DNA from: Sinorhizobium alkalisoli
GTDB taxonomy: Bacteria; Pseudomonadota; Alphaproteobacteria; Rhizobiales; Rhizobiaceae
Length of the DNA stretch: 64,000 bases
Direction: 5' to 3'
Assembly (NCBI RefSeq): GCF_008932245.1
Contig: NZ_CP034909.1
Location: 682,001-746,000, forward strand
Part shown: piece by piece, positions 35,349 to 44,911 of the stretch
How the letters are laid out: the number at the start of each line of letters is the position of its first letter
Position numbering within the stretch: the first letter of the stretch is position 1
Program-made: the position numbers and the translations under genes
Notes under the pieces: model-generated
Told to the model about the DNA's origin: nothing
Databases searched by the model: none
The model's input: the letters and a program-made list of their open reading frames with translations, nothing else

Positions 35349-38138
35349 ATGCTCGAACTCATTGCCATTGTTGCCTTTATTCTGGCGCTTGCCGCCTTCC
35401 TCGGTGGCCGTGGTGCCGCGAAGCGATTCGATGCGGAAATCACGGACCTGAAGGCGGAGATTGCCCGACTCGCGAAACGGCAGGCGACGGATCTGCCGTC
35501 CGAGGCAGAAAGGCCATTGGAGGCTGCGGATGAGACCGAACCGGAGGAAGCGCCCCCCGCCGGACCGTGGTCGCAGGCGCGAGAGGGGGCGCGAATCTTC
35601 AGCGACGCCGCGGCTGACGAAGGGAGCCTGGGCAGCCCCACCAGCGATCCGGCTGCCGCTGCGGCTGCGCCGATTGCAGCAGCGCCGGTCGAGAGCCTCG
35701 AAAGCCGGATCGGCGGGCGGTGGCCGGTCTGGGTCGGCGGTCTCGCACTGGCGCTGGGCGGTTACTTCCTCGTGCAATATTCTATCGAAGCGGGACTGTT
35801 GAGCCCGGCCGTCCGCCTGACGCTTTCCGCCGCCTTCGGTCTCCTTCTTGGCTTCGCGGGCGAGGTTATTCGGCGCCAAGCGGTGCCGGCGATCGCCGAT
35901 CGCTTCCGCAACGCCATGATCCCCGGCGTGCTGACGGCTGCCGGTGCTGTGACGCTGTTCGGCGTCGTCTATGCGGCTCATGGCATCTACGCATATATCG
36001 GCACGGCCACGGCCTTCCTGCTGCTGGCGCTGATTTCGCTCGCCACGGTGGGCCTGTCGCTGCTGCATGGACAGGCACTTGCCGGGCTTGGGCTGCTCGC
36101 ATCGCTGCTCACGCCCCTGTTCGTCTCGAGCGGCGAGCCGCGGCCCTGGGTTCTGTTCGGTTTCCTCTCGACCGCCTGGCTCGCGACGTTTCTCGCCTCG
36201 CGCCTCAAGCAATGGACGGTCGTACCGACGCTCGCCAATGCGGGCCTTGGCCTCTGGGGGCTTGCCTATGTCACGCTCGAAGCGCCCTTCGAGGCTCCGC
36301 CGGTCGCTTTCGCCCTTCTGGTGATGATCGCTGGCATCGGGCTCGTCTGGCCCGGCAATCTGCCGCGCGAGCCTTTCGATACGGCGGACGCAGTCACGGG
36401 CCCTTGGGAGCGGCTGTTTGCACCGCCAAAGGCGGCCATCACTGTCTCCGCAGCGATCGCCGCCGCAGTCCTGGCGCTCCTGTTCATCAGCCCGGCGCTC
36501 GAGGCCCTGCGTATCCCGGTTGCCGAATTCGTGATCGTGACGGCGGCTCTTGCCGCGGTGGGCGCCTTGCGGGCGACGGCGGTTTACGCGGCGTTGCTTG
36601 CCGCCTTCGCAGCGATCGCCGGCACCTGGAGCCTGACCGCGTTCAGCGGCGTGCTCGCCTATTTCGATCCGTTGGCACCCTCACCGGAGATCGTCATCCC
36701 GAGCCGCGTTGCGATGCTGACGGCGATGACCCTGGCAGCTTTGTTCCCGTTGCTTGCGGCCGCGGTTCTAGCCGGGAGGCTCCGGGTGGAGCGGCATTTC
36801 GCCATTCTTTGGGCCTGCCTTGCCGCAGGCGTGCCGAATGCCCTTGTCGGCATGTCCTTTCTGATGACGGGCACATTCGCCTTCGACTTGCCGCATGGGC
36901 TTGCCGCTTTCGCCGGGGGCCTGTTTCTCCTGGCGCTCGCCGAATGGCTTTATCGGCGCGGTACGGAACCGGGCGAAGGCATCGATGCCGATGCCGCGCT
37001 CCTGGTCCTCGGATCCTTCGGCCTGTTCGTCATCGATCTCCATGCCTGGACGGACGGTCTCGTCACGACGCTTGCCATTGCGCTTCTCGGGGCGGGATAC
37101 AGCTTCGCGACCCGGTTTCGCAACCGGCCGATCCTGCCCTGGGTAACCGCGGCTTCAGCCGTGGTCGTGCTCGGGCGCATTGCCTGGGAGCCGACGATCG
37201 TCGGCCCGGGCAGCCTCGGCACCACACCCGTCTTCAACGCGCTTCTGCCGGGCTACGGCATCCCGGCGCTGCTGCTTGTCGCCTGCGCCTATTTCCTGCG
37301 GAACGCGCGAGACAGGCGCGTGGTGAACCTCCTGCAGGCACTCGCGTGCCTCTTCGCGCTCCTGACGGTTGCGATCCTTGTGCGCCATGCGATGAATGGC
37401 GGCGTGCTCGACAGTTCCGTTCCGACGCTCGGCGAGCAATCGATCTATACGCTGCTCGCCATCGGCGCCTCCGGCATCCTGATGACTCTCGACGGCAGGT
37501 CGCCGAGCCCGGTCTTCCGCTACGGCAGCATGGCCCTTGGAACTCTATCGATGCTGTCGGTCCTCGCCGCGCACCTCGTCGGACTGAACCCCTTTTTCAG
37601 CGGCGAGCTGCTAGGGTCCCTTCCCTTCTTCGATCTCTTGTTTATCGGTTATCTGCTGCCGGCATTCGGCTATGCCTTGCTTGCCTGGTACGCTCGCGGC
37701 AGGCGCCCCTTGCCCTATGTGATGGCGCTCGCCGGCAGCGGCGCCGTCCTTGCCTTCGCGTGGGCGAGCCTGAGCGTGCGCCGCTTCTGGCAGGGCCAGA
37801 GTGTTGCCGACTGGAAGGGCTTCCTTCCGGGTGAAACCTATACCTATTCGGTCGTCTGGCTGGCGCTCGGGGTTTTCCTGCTCATGGCCGGCTCGCGCTT
37901 CAACGCGAAAAGCATCCGTGTCGCCTCGGCCGTGCTCGTCTTCATAGCGGTTCTGAAGGTCTTCCTGATCGACATGTCGAACCTCGAGGGCTTCCTCAGG
38001 GCGCTCTCCTTCATCGGTCTTGGCGGCGTGCTGATCGGCATCGGGCTCTTCTATCAGCGGATCCTATCGAGCCGCGGCCTCGATGTTGCATCCGGGGCTG
38101 CGGCGAGCACGGCCGGCGAGGGGGCGCACCGCGCATGA
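35349..38138 (+). CDS. DUF2339 polytopic membrane protein
   Basis: A 929-residue protein. An N-terminal helix and charged linker (residues 1-120, Ala/Pro/Glu-rich) precede WPVWVGGLALALGGYFLVQYSIE, whose GGxALALGG-x-FL part is the DUF2339 signature. More than twenty hydrophobic segments follow. Function is unknown; the family is sometimes described as possibly envelope-related. The stop overlaps the next ATG by 4 bases, so the two are coupled. Confidence 0.88.
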   Translation: MLELIAIVAFILALAAFLGGRGAAKRFDAEITDLKAEIARLAKRQATDLPSEAERPLEAADETEPEEAPPAGPWSQAREGARIFSDAAADEGSLGSPTSDPAAAAAAPIAAAPVESLESRIGGRWPVWVGGLALALGGYFLVQYSIEAGLLSPAVRLTLSAAFGLLLGFAGEVIRRQAVPAIADRFRNAMIPGVLTAAGAVTLFGVVYAAHGIYAYIGTATAFLLLALISLATVGLSLLHGQALAGLGLLASLLTPLFVSSGEPRPWVLFGFLSTAWLATFLASRLKQWTVVPTLANAGLGLWGLAYVTLEAPFEAPPVAFALLVMIAGIGLVWPGNLPREPFDTADAVTGPWERLFAPPKAAITVSAAIAAAVLALLFISPALEALRIPVAEFVIVTAALAAVGALRATAVYAALLAAFAAIAGTWSLTAFSGVLAYFDPLAPSPEIVIPSRVAMLTAMTLAALFPLLAAAVLAGRLRVERHFAILWACLAAGVPNALVGMSFLMTGTFAFDLPHGLAAFAGGLFLLALAEWLYRRGTEPGEGIDADAALLVLGSFGLFVIDLHAWTDGLVTTLAIALLGAGYSFATRFRNRPILPWVTAASAVVVLGRIAWEPTIVGPGSLGTTPVFNALLPGYGIPALLLVACAYFLRNARDRRVVNLLQALACLFALLTVAILVRHAMNGGVLDSSVPTLGEQSIYTLLAIGASGILMTLDGRSPSPVFRYGSMALGTLSMLSVLAAHLVGLNPFFSGELLGSLPFFDLLFIGYLLPAFGYALLAWYARGRRPLPYVMALAGSGAVLAFAWASLSVRRFWQGQSVADWKGFLPGETYTYSVVWLALGVFLLMAGSRFNAKSIRVASAVLVFIAVLKVFLIDMSNLEGFLRALSFIGLGGVLIGIGLFYQRILSSRGLDVASGAAASTAGEGAHRA

Positions 38139-38791
38139 GCCGTCCTGCCACGCTTGCTGCCGCCTTTTCGCCATTTGAAGAGCTTGCGGATGAGCTCCTG
38201 CCGCATGCCTTTTCCGGTGATGATGGCTCGCACGATGCCGCACATCTCATCCGGGTCTGGAGGAACGCCGTGCGCATCCGCGCGGAGGAGGGCGGCAAGG
38301 CGCGCCAACTCGCAGCCGCGGTGCTGCTGCATGATTGCGTGGCCGTCGAGAAGAATTCGCCGCAGCGTGCCGAGGCCTCGCGGCTTGCCGCAGAAAAGGC
38401 ATGGCAGGTCCTCGACGGGCTCGGCTGGCGTACGGCGGAAATCTCGCCCGTCGCCCACGCAATTTTGACGCACAGCTTTTCCGCCAACATTCCGCCGGAA
38501 ACGCTCGAGGCGAAGATCCTCCAGGACGCCGACCGGCTCGACGCCATCGGCATGATCGGCGCCGCCCGCTGCTTCTACATCGCCGGGCGCATGGGCAGCG
38601 GTCTTTACGATCCGCTCGATCCGCTCGCCGAGGACCGGCCGCTCGACGACAAGGCCTTCGCCATCGATCACTTCGAAACGAAGCTGTTTCGCCTCGCTGA
38701 CGGCTTCCAGACGGCCGCCGGCCGGCGCCTGGCGCGGGAGCGCCAGCAGCGGCTGCGCGGCGTGCTCGCCATGGTGCTCGACGAAATTTAG
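38135..38791 (+). CDS. HD-domain phosphohydrolase
   Basis: A 218-residue HD-fold protein. Metal ligands are seen as SHDAAHLIRVWRNA (His-Asp near residue 32), LLHD near residue 66, and DADRLDAIG near 131. This is the YedJ-like group of small HD hydrolases acting on nucleotides or similar phosphoesters. It overlaps the DUF2339 gene by 4 bases. Substrate unknown. Confidence 0.88.
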   Translation: MSRPATLAAAFSPFEELADELLPHAFSGDDGSHDAAHLIRVWRNAVRIRAEEGGKARQLAAAVLLHDCVAVEKNSPQRAEASRLAAEKAWQVLDGLGWRTAEISPVAHAILTHSFSANIPPETLEAKILQDADRLDAIGMIGAARCFYIAGRMGSGLYDPLDPLAEDRPLDDKAFAIDHFETKLFRLADGFQTAAGRRLARERQQRLRGVLAMVLDEI

Positions 38792-38844
38792 CGCGGCATG
38801 AGGAATAGTGTGCGCGGGTTTCCGCCCGCATGCGCGCTAACTTC

Positions 38845-39786
38845 TTAGAATCGCGTGCGGCTGGAATTCAGAAGCTCGTCGATTTCGGCGCGCAAGGGCA
38901 TGGCGGGAGCCGTTCCGGAGCGGGTCACTGCAATCGCAGCCGTGGCGCAGCCAAATCGAACCGCCTCGACTGGAGTGTTCCCTTCCGACAGCGACGCGGC
39001 GAAGCCTCCGAGAAAAGCATCGCCGGCGCCGGTGGTATCGACGACCTTGCCAGCTGAAAAGGCCGGAACCAGGACGCTCTGTTGGGTGCTGTGGTAGAGT
39101 GCGCCGCGGGGGCCGAGCGTGATAATGGCGCAGCCCGCTCCTTTGCGGAGCAGAAGCTCGGCCGCAGCGCGTGCCTGTTCGTCGGTCTCGACGGCATGGC
39201 CGACGAGATGGGCGACCTCCACCTCGTTGGGCACGACATAGTCGCACAATGTGTAGATCTCGTCCGGAATGGTTTGGGCGGGCGCCGGGTTGAAGACCGT
39301 CGTCACGCCGGCGCGCTTCGCAATGGAGAGTGCGTGGACCGCCGCCTCCAGCGGCTGTTCCAGTTGGGTCATGAATATGGCGGCGTTTTCGATCTCCGCC
39401 CTGTTGGCGTCCACGTCCTCGACGCCGATCAGTCCGGCCGCGCCTGGAGCGACGATGATCGCATTGTCGCCATTGTCCTCGTTGACGAAGATGAATGCGG
39501 CACCGGTCGAGACGCCTTCCATCTTCATCACATTGGCTTTGACGCCGGCCGCGGCATAGGCCGAAAGCGCCATGTCGCCGAAGGGGTCGTTGCCGATACG
39601 GGAAATGAAAGTCACCTTGCCGCCGGCCTTGGCCGCGGCAATCGCCTGGTTTGACCCCTTGCCGCCCGGGCCGAGCTTGAAATCCGAACCGAGCAGCGTC
39701 TCAGCGATATGGGGCATCCGCTTGGCGGTATAGGCAGTATCGGCGGCGAAGATCCCGAGAATGACAATTCCGCTGCGTCCGCTCAT
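38845..39786 (-). CDS. rbsK: Ribokinase (PfkB family)
   Basis: A 313-residue sugar kinase. N-terminal LGIFAADTAYTA differs from the usual NxD start of ribokinase. LGPGGKGSNQAIAAAK is the sugar-binding signature, and DTTGAGDAFLGGFAAS holds the catalytic Asp and anion hole. It lies downstream of the LacI regulator and probably phosphorylates the pentose, or a product of the sugar, imported by the adjacent ABC system. Ribose itself is not proven as substrate. Confidence 0.85.
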   Translation of the reverse strand: MSGRSGIVILGIFAADTAYTAKRMPHIAETLLGSDFKLGPGGKGSNQAIAAAKAGGKVTFISRIGNDPFGDMALSAYAAAGVKANVMKMEGVSTGAAFIFVNEDNGDNAIIVAPGAAGLIGVEDVDANRAEIENAAIFMTQLEQPLEAAVHALSIAKRAGVTTVFNPAPAQTIPDEIYTLCDYVVPNEVEVAHLVGHAVETDEQARAAAELLLRKGAGCAIITLGPRGALYHSTQQSVLVPAFSAGKVVDTTGAGDAFLGGFAASLSEGNTPVEAVRFGCATAAIAVTRSGTAPAMPLRAEIDELLNSSRTRF

Positions 39787-39835
39787 TTGTTTCTCCCCGT
39801 TGGCGGCCGGTCACCGGCCGTGTTCCTATCCGGTT

Positions 39836-40834
39836 TCAATCGCATCGCGGCGCCGTGGAGCCACGCGCGATCAGTGAACCGTCGATCATCTCGTCCTTGG
39901 CGGTGAAAGATCCGCCGAAAAGAAGCGCCACGGCGCGCATTGCCAGCTTTTCCACCGGCTGACACACCGTGGTCAGCCGGGGAACGACGAGTTTGGCGAG
40001 CGAAATATCGTCGAAGCCGGCAATCGACAGCTCGCGCGGAACATCGATCTTCAGGTCGCTTGCCGCTCGCAACGCACCGATTGCCTGTTGATCGCTCGCC
40101 GCGGCAATGGCCGTCGGACGCTTGTCGGGCGCCAGGGACAGGACTTCGCGGGCGATCATCTCGCCGGATTCGTAGTCGAATTTCCCCGGGTAGATCGTCA
40201 GATCGACTGCCTCGCCGGTTTCGCCGAGACGGCGGAGCCGATCGACGAAGCCTTGCTGTCTCAGCCGCCCGACCTCCGTATCGGGCGGCCCAGCAATATA
40301 GGCGATCCGGCGATGCCCGAGCCCGTAAAGGTGATCCGCCATCAAGGACGCCGCCTGGGCGTGGTTGGTCGACACCAAGGGGAAGTCGGCGAAACGCCGG
40401 TCCAGCGAGATGATCGGGATCGGCAGGTCCCCGGGCAGATGCGGGCCTTGGCTGGAAGCAGCCACGATGATGCCGCACACGGAACGATCCAGAAATGCCG
40501 ATATGTGGTGGCGTTCGGCCTCGGGGTCGTTGTGCGAACTCGCCAGCATGACCGTATGCTTGCGCTGCATGGCGGCGCTTTCGATGCTCGCGGCCATCTG
40601 CGCGAAAAATGGATTGGTGATATCCGGAACGATCAGGCCGATCACATCGGTCTTGCTGGTGCGCAGCGCCCTCGCGGTGACGTTCGGTCGGTAGCCGAGT
40701 GCCGCGATCGCATCGGTCACCTTCTCGCGCAGGGCAGGCTTTACCGCCGCTTCCCCGGCGAGCACGCGGGAGACGGTCCCGACCGAGACGCCCGCCTGCT
40801 CGGCGACATCCTTGACTGTGGGCATTCTGCGCAT
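39836..40834 (-). CDS. LacI-family transcriptional regulator
   Basis: A 332-residue regulator with an N-terminal helix-turn-helix (TVKDVAEQAGVSVGTVSRVL) and hinge (YRPNVTARALRT). The periplasmic-binding-like effector domain runs DVIGLIVPDITNPFF to the end. It may start at the second Met (40825). It sits at the end of the permease genes and before ribokinase. Two perfect TGAAACGTTTCA palindromes upstream of the transport genes are its likely operators. Confidence 0.92.
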   Translation of the reverse strand: MRRMPTVKDVAEQAGVSVGTVSRVLAGEAAVKPALREKVTDAIAALGYRPNVTARALRTSKTDVIGLIVPDITNPFFAQMAASIESAAMQRKHTVMLASSHNDPEAERHHISAFLDRSVCGIIVAASSQGPHLPGDLPIPIISLDRRFADFPLVSTNHAQAASLMADHLYGLGHRRIAYIAGPPDTEVGRLRQQGFVDRLRRLGETGEAVDLTIYPGKFDYESGEMIAREVLSLAPDKRPTAIAAASDQQAIGALRAASDLKIDVPRELSIAGFDDISLAKLVVPRLTTVCQPVEKLAMRAVALLFGGSFTAKDEMIDGSLIARGSTAPRCD

Positions 40835-40852
40835 GTTCGATACCCGCCGGAT

Positions 40853-41764
40853 CTACTTCACCGCTCCGGCGGTCATGCCTGCAATGATATGTTTCTCGAG
40901 CAGGACGCCCACGAAGACCAGTGGAAGGATTCCGGCGGTCGAAAGTGCAGCCATGGACCACCAGTTGATGCCCTGGCTGCCGGTCTGGCTGGCGATCATC
41001 ACCGGCAGGGTGTTCGTGTTGGTCGAGGTCAGCAGCGCCGCGAAGAAATATTCGTTCCAGCACAGGATCAGCGAGAGGATGAAGGCGGCCACCATGCCTG
41101 GAAGGACGAGAGGCACGATGATCCGCAGGAAGGCTCCCCATATGGAAAGACCATCGACGAGCGCCGCCTCCTCGAGCTCCACCGGCACGGTCGCGAACTG
41201 GTCGCGCATGATCCAGATCACGATCGGCAGGACCATGAGTGTATAGACCGCGATCATGCCGACATATGTGTCCAGCAGAGCAAGCTCCTTGTAGAGGACC
41301 AGAAACGGCAGCGCCAGCACCACGGGCGGCATGATGAGCTGGGAAAGGAAGAAGAACGAGATGTCGGAATTGCGCATATATCCGAACTTGTAGGAAAAGC
41401 GACTGAGGCCGTAGGCGGCGAGCGAACCCAGGACGACCGCCAGGCCCGAGGCGGTGATCGACATGATCATGCTGTTCCACAGCCGGCGCATGAATTCCTC
41501 GCGTACGGTCGACACATTGACGATCGTGTCGGGCGACAGCCCGAGCGAACGCCAGCCGAGCCAACTGGGCGTGAAATCGAACCATGGGACCAGATTGCCC
41601 TTCATCACATCCGCAGCCGTCTTGAAGGAGGTTGAGACCGTCCAGAAGAGCGGGAACATGCAAATCACGGCCCAGGCCGCGAGCAGCCCGTAGACGACGA
41701 AGCGCATCGCCCACCAGCGAAGGCGCTGGCCGCGGGCATATTTGTCGAAGTCGATCGAAACCAT
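40853..41764 (-). CDS. Sugar ABC transporter permease (MalG type)
   Basis: A 303-residue inner-membrane permease with six hydrophobic segments. The EAA loop is EEAALVDGLSIWGAFLRIIVPLVLPG (quoted in part: EEAALVDGLS). It contacts the ATPase. Its ATG lies inside the stop codon of the upstream permease (TGA overlap), so the two are translationally coupled. With the larger permease and the binding protein it forms a CUT1 system. Confidence 0.92.
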   Translation of the reverse strand: MVSIDFDKYARGQRLRWWAMRFVVYGLLAAWAVICMFPLFWTVSTSFKTAADVMKGNLVPWFDFTPSWLGWRSLGLSPDTIVNVSTVREEFMRRLWNSMIMSITASGLAVVLGSLAAYGLSRFSYKFGYMRNSDISFFFLSQLIMPPVVLALPFLVLYKELALLDTYVGMIAVYTLMVLPIVIWIMRDQFATVPVELEEAALVDGLSIWGAFLRIIVPLVLPGMVAAFILSLILCWNEYFFAALLTSTNTNTLPVMIASQTGSQGINWWSMAALSTAGILPLVFVGVLLEKHIIAGMTAGAVK

Positions 41765-42882
41765 CACAGCCTTCCCGTCAATTGCCGAACGATCCGGTCC
41801 GATAACTTCAAGAGCATGGTCATGCCGAATACGATGATCACCAGGTACACGATCGCGAGCAGCGTGCCGTATCCGACGTTCGAACGGTCGCGGTATTCGC
41901 GATAGATGAAGCTTGTAACCGAGTCGGTCGCGCCACCGGGGCCGCCCGCGGTGACCGTTATGATGATGTCGGCGAGCTTCAGCTTGAAGATGATGCGGAT
42001 CATGACGGCCGTCACCGAGACCGGCAGCATCAGCGGGAAGATGACCTTCCAGAAGCGCTGCCAGCGGGTGGCGCCGTCGACCTCTGCCGCCTCCAGAACC
42101 TCCCGGGGCAGGGCCTGAAGGCCGGCGAGGAGCATGATCATCATGAATGGAATGAAGGTCCAGGCGTCCATGATCATGATGGAAAGCCTGGCGGTCAGCG
42201 GGTCGCCGAAGAAGGAGGGGTTCTCCCAGCCAAGCCAGCGGGCAAGCCTCGCGATCGGGCCGAAGCGGATTTCCAGCATCGATTTGCCGACCATCCAACT
42301 GACCGCGACGGGCGAAAGCATCAGCGGCACGAGGAATGTGACGCGCCAGAACTTTCGCGCGGCAATGTTTTGGCTCAGGAGCAATGCGAGCCCGAAGGCG
42401 ATTGCGTATTCGACCGCGATCGCCAGGCAGTAGAGCACCATGTTGAGCAGAGCATTGGCGTAGAAGGGATCGCTGAGCATGCGGCGCAGATTGTCGAGCC
42501 CGTTGAATTGCCGCCCGGTCAGCGATGCCAGGTTCCAGTCGGAAAAGCCGACCCAGAGCGCGAACAACAGCGGGAAGACGACCATCGAGACGACGAAGAG
42601 TGCGGCCGGCAGGACGAACAGCGCTTTCTTCCCGGCCTCGCCATAAAGGACGACGCGCGTCACGCACAGGACGATCGCCCAGAGAATATAGGCATAGAGA
42701 ACCGGGCGCCAGTTCTCGAAGCCAAAGGCGATCCATCCCGATTCGTGGGCCGCTTGCAGCGCAAAGGACGTGGCAAGCCAGATGGCGCTCAGCCAAAGCG
42801 CCGCGCGGCCCCAGAAGTGGCGGCCTGGAGAAATGGAATCGGCTTCGACTGTGTGCAGCAAATCGCGATCGAGCGTCGTCAT
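41764..42882 (-). CDS. Sugar ABC transporter permease (MalF type)
   Basis: A 372-residue permease. It is longer than usual because two or three extra N-terminal hydrophobic segments precede the six-helix core. The EAA loop reads EVLEAAEVDGATRWQRFWKVIFP (core: EAAEVDGA). It is followed by the MalG-type partner with one-base overlap and preceded by the binding-protein gene. CUT1 family by layout. Confidence 0.92.
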   Translation of the reverse strand: MTTLDRDLLHTVEADSISPGRHFWGRAALWLSAIWLATSFALQAAHESGWIAFGFENWRPVLYAYILWAIVLCVTRVVLYGEAGKKALFVLPAALFVVSMVVFPLLFALWVGFSDWNLASLTGRQFNGLDNLRRMLSDPFYANALLNMVLYCLAIAVEYAIAFGLALLLSQNIAARKFWRVTFLVPLMLSPVAVSWMVGKSMLEIRFGPIARLARWLGWENPSFFGDPLTARLSIMIMDAWTFIPFMMIMLLAGLQALPREVLEAAEVDGATRWQRFWKVIFPLMLPVSVTAVMIRIIFKLKLADIIITVTAGGPGGATDSVTSFIYREYRDRSNVGYGTLLAIVYLVIIVFGMTMLLKLSDRIVRQLTGRL

Positions 42883-42948
42883 GTTATCCCTCGGACAGAA
42901 TTGCCACCGGCGGAGGCGGATTTCCGCTCCGCCGGTGGCGCTGTTCCA

Positions 42949-44589
42949 TTAAAGTCCAAGGCTCGCCCGATAGAGCTTCAACTGGCTCTCGCGGCCGATC
43001 TGGTCGGTGATCTTTTCCCAGGCGGCGGCAATCGCGTCCGCGGTCTCCTGGGCCGACTTGTATTGTCCGGCAAAGCCCTTTGCCAGCTCGTCTTCCGCGA
43101 CGGAGTAGTATTGAAAGATGCCGGGGATGCGGGGCTCGATGGCGGCATTGGTGTGGTTGTAGCTGTCGGCATTCGATCCGAGGTAGTCCTCGATATAGGC
43201 ACGATCATAGCCGGCTGCCTGCCACTCGTCATAGTTGAAGTGGGACTGCCGATAGGGCTGGAAGCCGGACGGATAGGCCGATGTCCACAGCGAAAGATCC
43301 TTGCCGCCCAAATGTGCGGCTGCCGACCACGCGGCCTTGCGCTTCTTCTCGTCACCGGACACCCGCTTGGTGACGTAAATCCCCCAGCCGAGATAGGCCA
43401 TGTTCGGCGCTTCGTTGTAGGTCTCTTCCCACTGGCCGCTCTTGCGGTTGTACACGCGGTTGGAACCGCGATTGATGCCGAAGCCGACGACATCGCCGAC
43501 GACCGAGGTGTCGGAAGTGCGAGCGCTCGAGCCCACGTCGCCCCACCACATCAGCATGGAGCCGGTGCCTGCGAGGAACTGAGAGAATGCCGTCGTACCG
43601 GGGTCCGCATTGATTTGGTCGGACGGATAGGCATTGGCGGCGATCAGGTCCATCACATCCTGGATCGCCTGGACCCAGGCCGGGTTGTTGACGAGCGGCT
43701 TCATGGTGTCTGGGTCGAACAGCCAGGCGGGATCGCCGGGATACTTGGCATAGGCGGTCGCGCGGTTCTCAAGGAAGTAGAAGCCGAAGCCGCCCCAGCC
43801 CTTCAGCGGATCGAGATAGCCGTAGGCCGCCAGACCCGTCAGGGGATCCGACTTGCCGATGAGAGCCTTGGAGACTTCATTGACCTCCTGCCAGGTCTTC
43901 GGCGGTTCGGCGCGGCCGCTGATCGAGCCTTCGCCGAAATAGTCCTTCCTGTAGGAAAAGGTATGGCAGTCGCCATCGATCGTTACGCGGTAGGTCTTGC
44001 CGTCCCAGGTTCCGACCGGTGGCTTCAGGTAACCCACGAGGTCGTCCGCGTCGATCTGCGCTGCGACCCAATCGGGCATTTCGTCCAGGAGCCCGCGGCC
44101 CGCTGTATCGCCTTCGAAGGGGGCGCCCATCTCGATGATGTCGAAATCGACGGTGCCGGTCGCGATCGATTGCTGCAGGCGTGCGTTATAGTCGGCCTGG
44201 GCCAGGTCGATCCAGTTGATCTTGGCACCCGTATAGGCCTCCCACGGCTTCAGGAAGCCGCGGAAAAGGAAGTTATGAAGGTTCTGGTTGTTGAGGCCCA
44301 TGAAGGTGAGTTCGACCCCTGCGAACTCACCCTCCGCCACGTTGGCCTTGGTCGGGGCGAGGCAGAGCTCGCCGACCTTCTGCCAATCGGCATCCGTCGG
44401 AGCGCCCTTGCCGACGCCCGGAATTTTCAGGATCTGCGCCCGCAGGTCGTCCTCGGCCGAGGCCCTCGTGGGAATGCCGCCCAGGACGCCTGTGAGCCCG
44501 ACCAACGCCGCAGCGCTTGCGGTGCCCCGCAGGACGTCGCGGCGGTTCGCCTGGCGACGCATCAACGCTTCGTAGATTTCGACTTTCAT
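42949..44589 (-). CDS. ABC transporter sugar-binding protein, Tat-type signal
   Basis: A 546-residue extracytoplasmic binding protein, longer than the usual 400-450 for CUT1 systems. The N-terminus has RRQANRRDVLRG and a hydrophobic segment ending ASAED, resembling a twin-arginine signal. LKPWEAYTGAKINWID is typical of family 1 binding proteins. GTGGAGGAG precedes ATG 44589. It is first in the minus-strand transport operon and is divergent from the ATPase gene. Confidence 0.88.
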   Translation of the reverse strand: MKVEIYEALMRRQANRRDVLRGTASAAALVGLTGVLGGIPTRASAEDDLRAQILKIPGVGKGAPTDADWQKVGELCLAPTKANVAEGEFAGVELTFMGLNNQNLHNFLFRGFLKPWEAYTGAKINWIDLAQADYNARLQQSIATGTVDFDIIEMGAPFEGDTAGRGLLDEMPDWVAAQIDADDLVGYLKPPVGTWDGKTYRVTIDGDCHTFSYRKDYFGEGSISGRAEPPKTWQEVNEVSKALIGKSDPLTGLAAYGYLDPLKGWGGFGFYFLENRATAYAKYPGDPAWLFDPDTMKPLVNNPAWVQAIQDVMDLIAANAYPSDQINADPGTTAFSQFLAGTGSMLMWWGDVGSSARTSDTSVVGDVVGFGINRGSNRVYNRKSGQWEETYNEAPNMAYLGWGIYVTKRVSGDEKKRKAAWSAAAHLGGKDLSLWTSAYPSGFQPYRQSHFNYDEWQAAGYDRAYIEDYLGSNADSYNHTNAAIEPRIPGIFQYYSVAEDELAKGFAGQYKSAQETADAIAAAWEKITDQIGRESQLKLYRASLGL

Positions 44590-44689
44590 AAGAGGCTCCT
44601 CCACCCTTATCTCGTTGCCGCCCGGCGCGACCTTTGTCAGGCTGGCCATTAGCGCTCGCCACGGGCGGAACTATTTGGTAAGCAAGAAA

Positions 44690-44701
44690 TGAAACGTTTC
44701 A
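44690..44701. promoter_or_regulatory. LacI-type operator 1, TGAAACGTTTCA
   Basis: A perfect 12-bp palindrome with a central CG, the form of LacI-family operators. It is extended to 14 bp (A...T). It is identical to the site at 44777 and about 100 bases before the binding-protein start. Confidence 0.8.
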
Positions 44702-44776
44702 TATCTTGATTGAAACCGCTCCTCTCGGTCTCGGTGGTGAGGATCAGGCGGCGAAGAGAAAATGTCAACAAGGCAA

Positions 44777-44788
44777 TGAAACGTTTCA
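44777..44788. promoter_or_regulatory. LacI-type operator 2, TGAAACGTTTCA
   Basis: A second exact copy of the 12-bp palindrome, 87 bases centre to centre from the first. It lies about 120 bases before the ATPase start. The 87-base spacing is close to eight helical turns, which would suit looping by a tetramer or two dimers. Confidence 0.8.
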
Positions 44789-44911
44789 CGGAGGAGGCTG
44801 CAGGGGTCTTCCGAGAAGGGCGCTGGCTTGTTTTGCCCGCTCCGGCGACGTGGAGATTCATGCAGGGAGCGGCCGTGGCTACGCCTGGCCATGAGAGCGA
44901 GTGGGAGCGAG

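Larger units (their letters stand above)
44590..44911. promoter_or_regulatory. Divergent control region of the sugar transport locus
   Basis: These 322 bases separate the binding-protein gene (minus) from the ATPase gene (plus) and carry both operators. No gene was seen. Promoters for both directions must lie here, probably overlapping the operators, but clear -35/-10 pairs were not identified. Confidence 0.6.

Noticed and set aside
42370..44652. A 760-codon plus-strand open frame opposite the transport genes
   Set aside because: Antisense to the MalF-type permease and binding protein, which carry clear family motifs.
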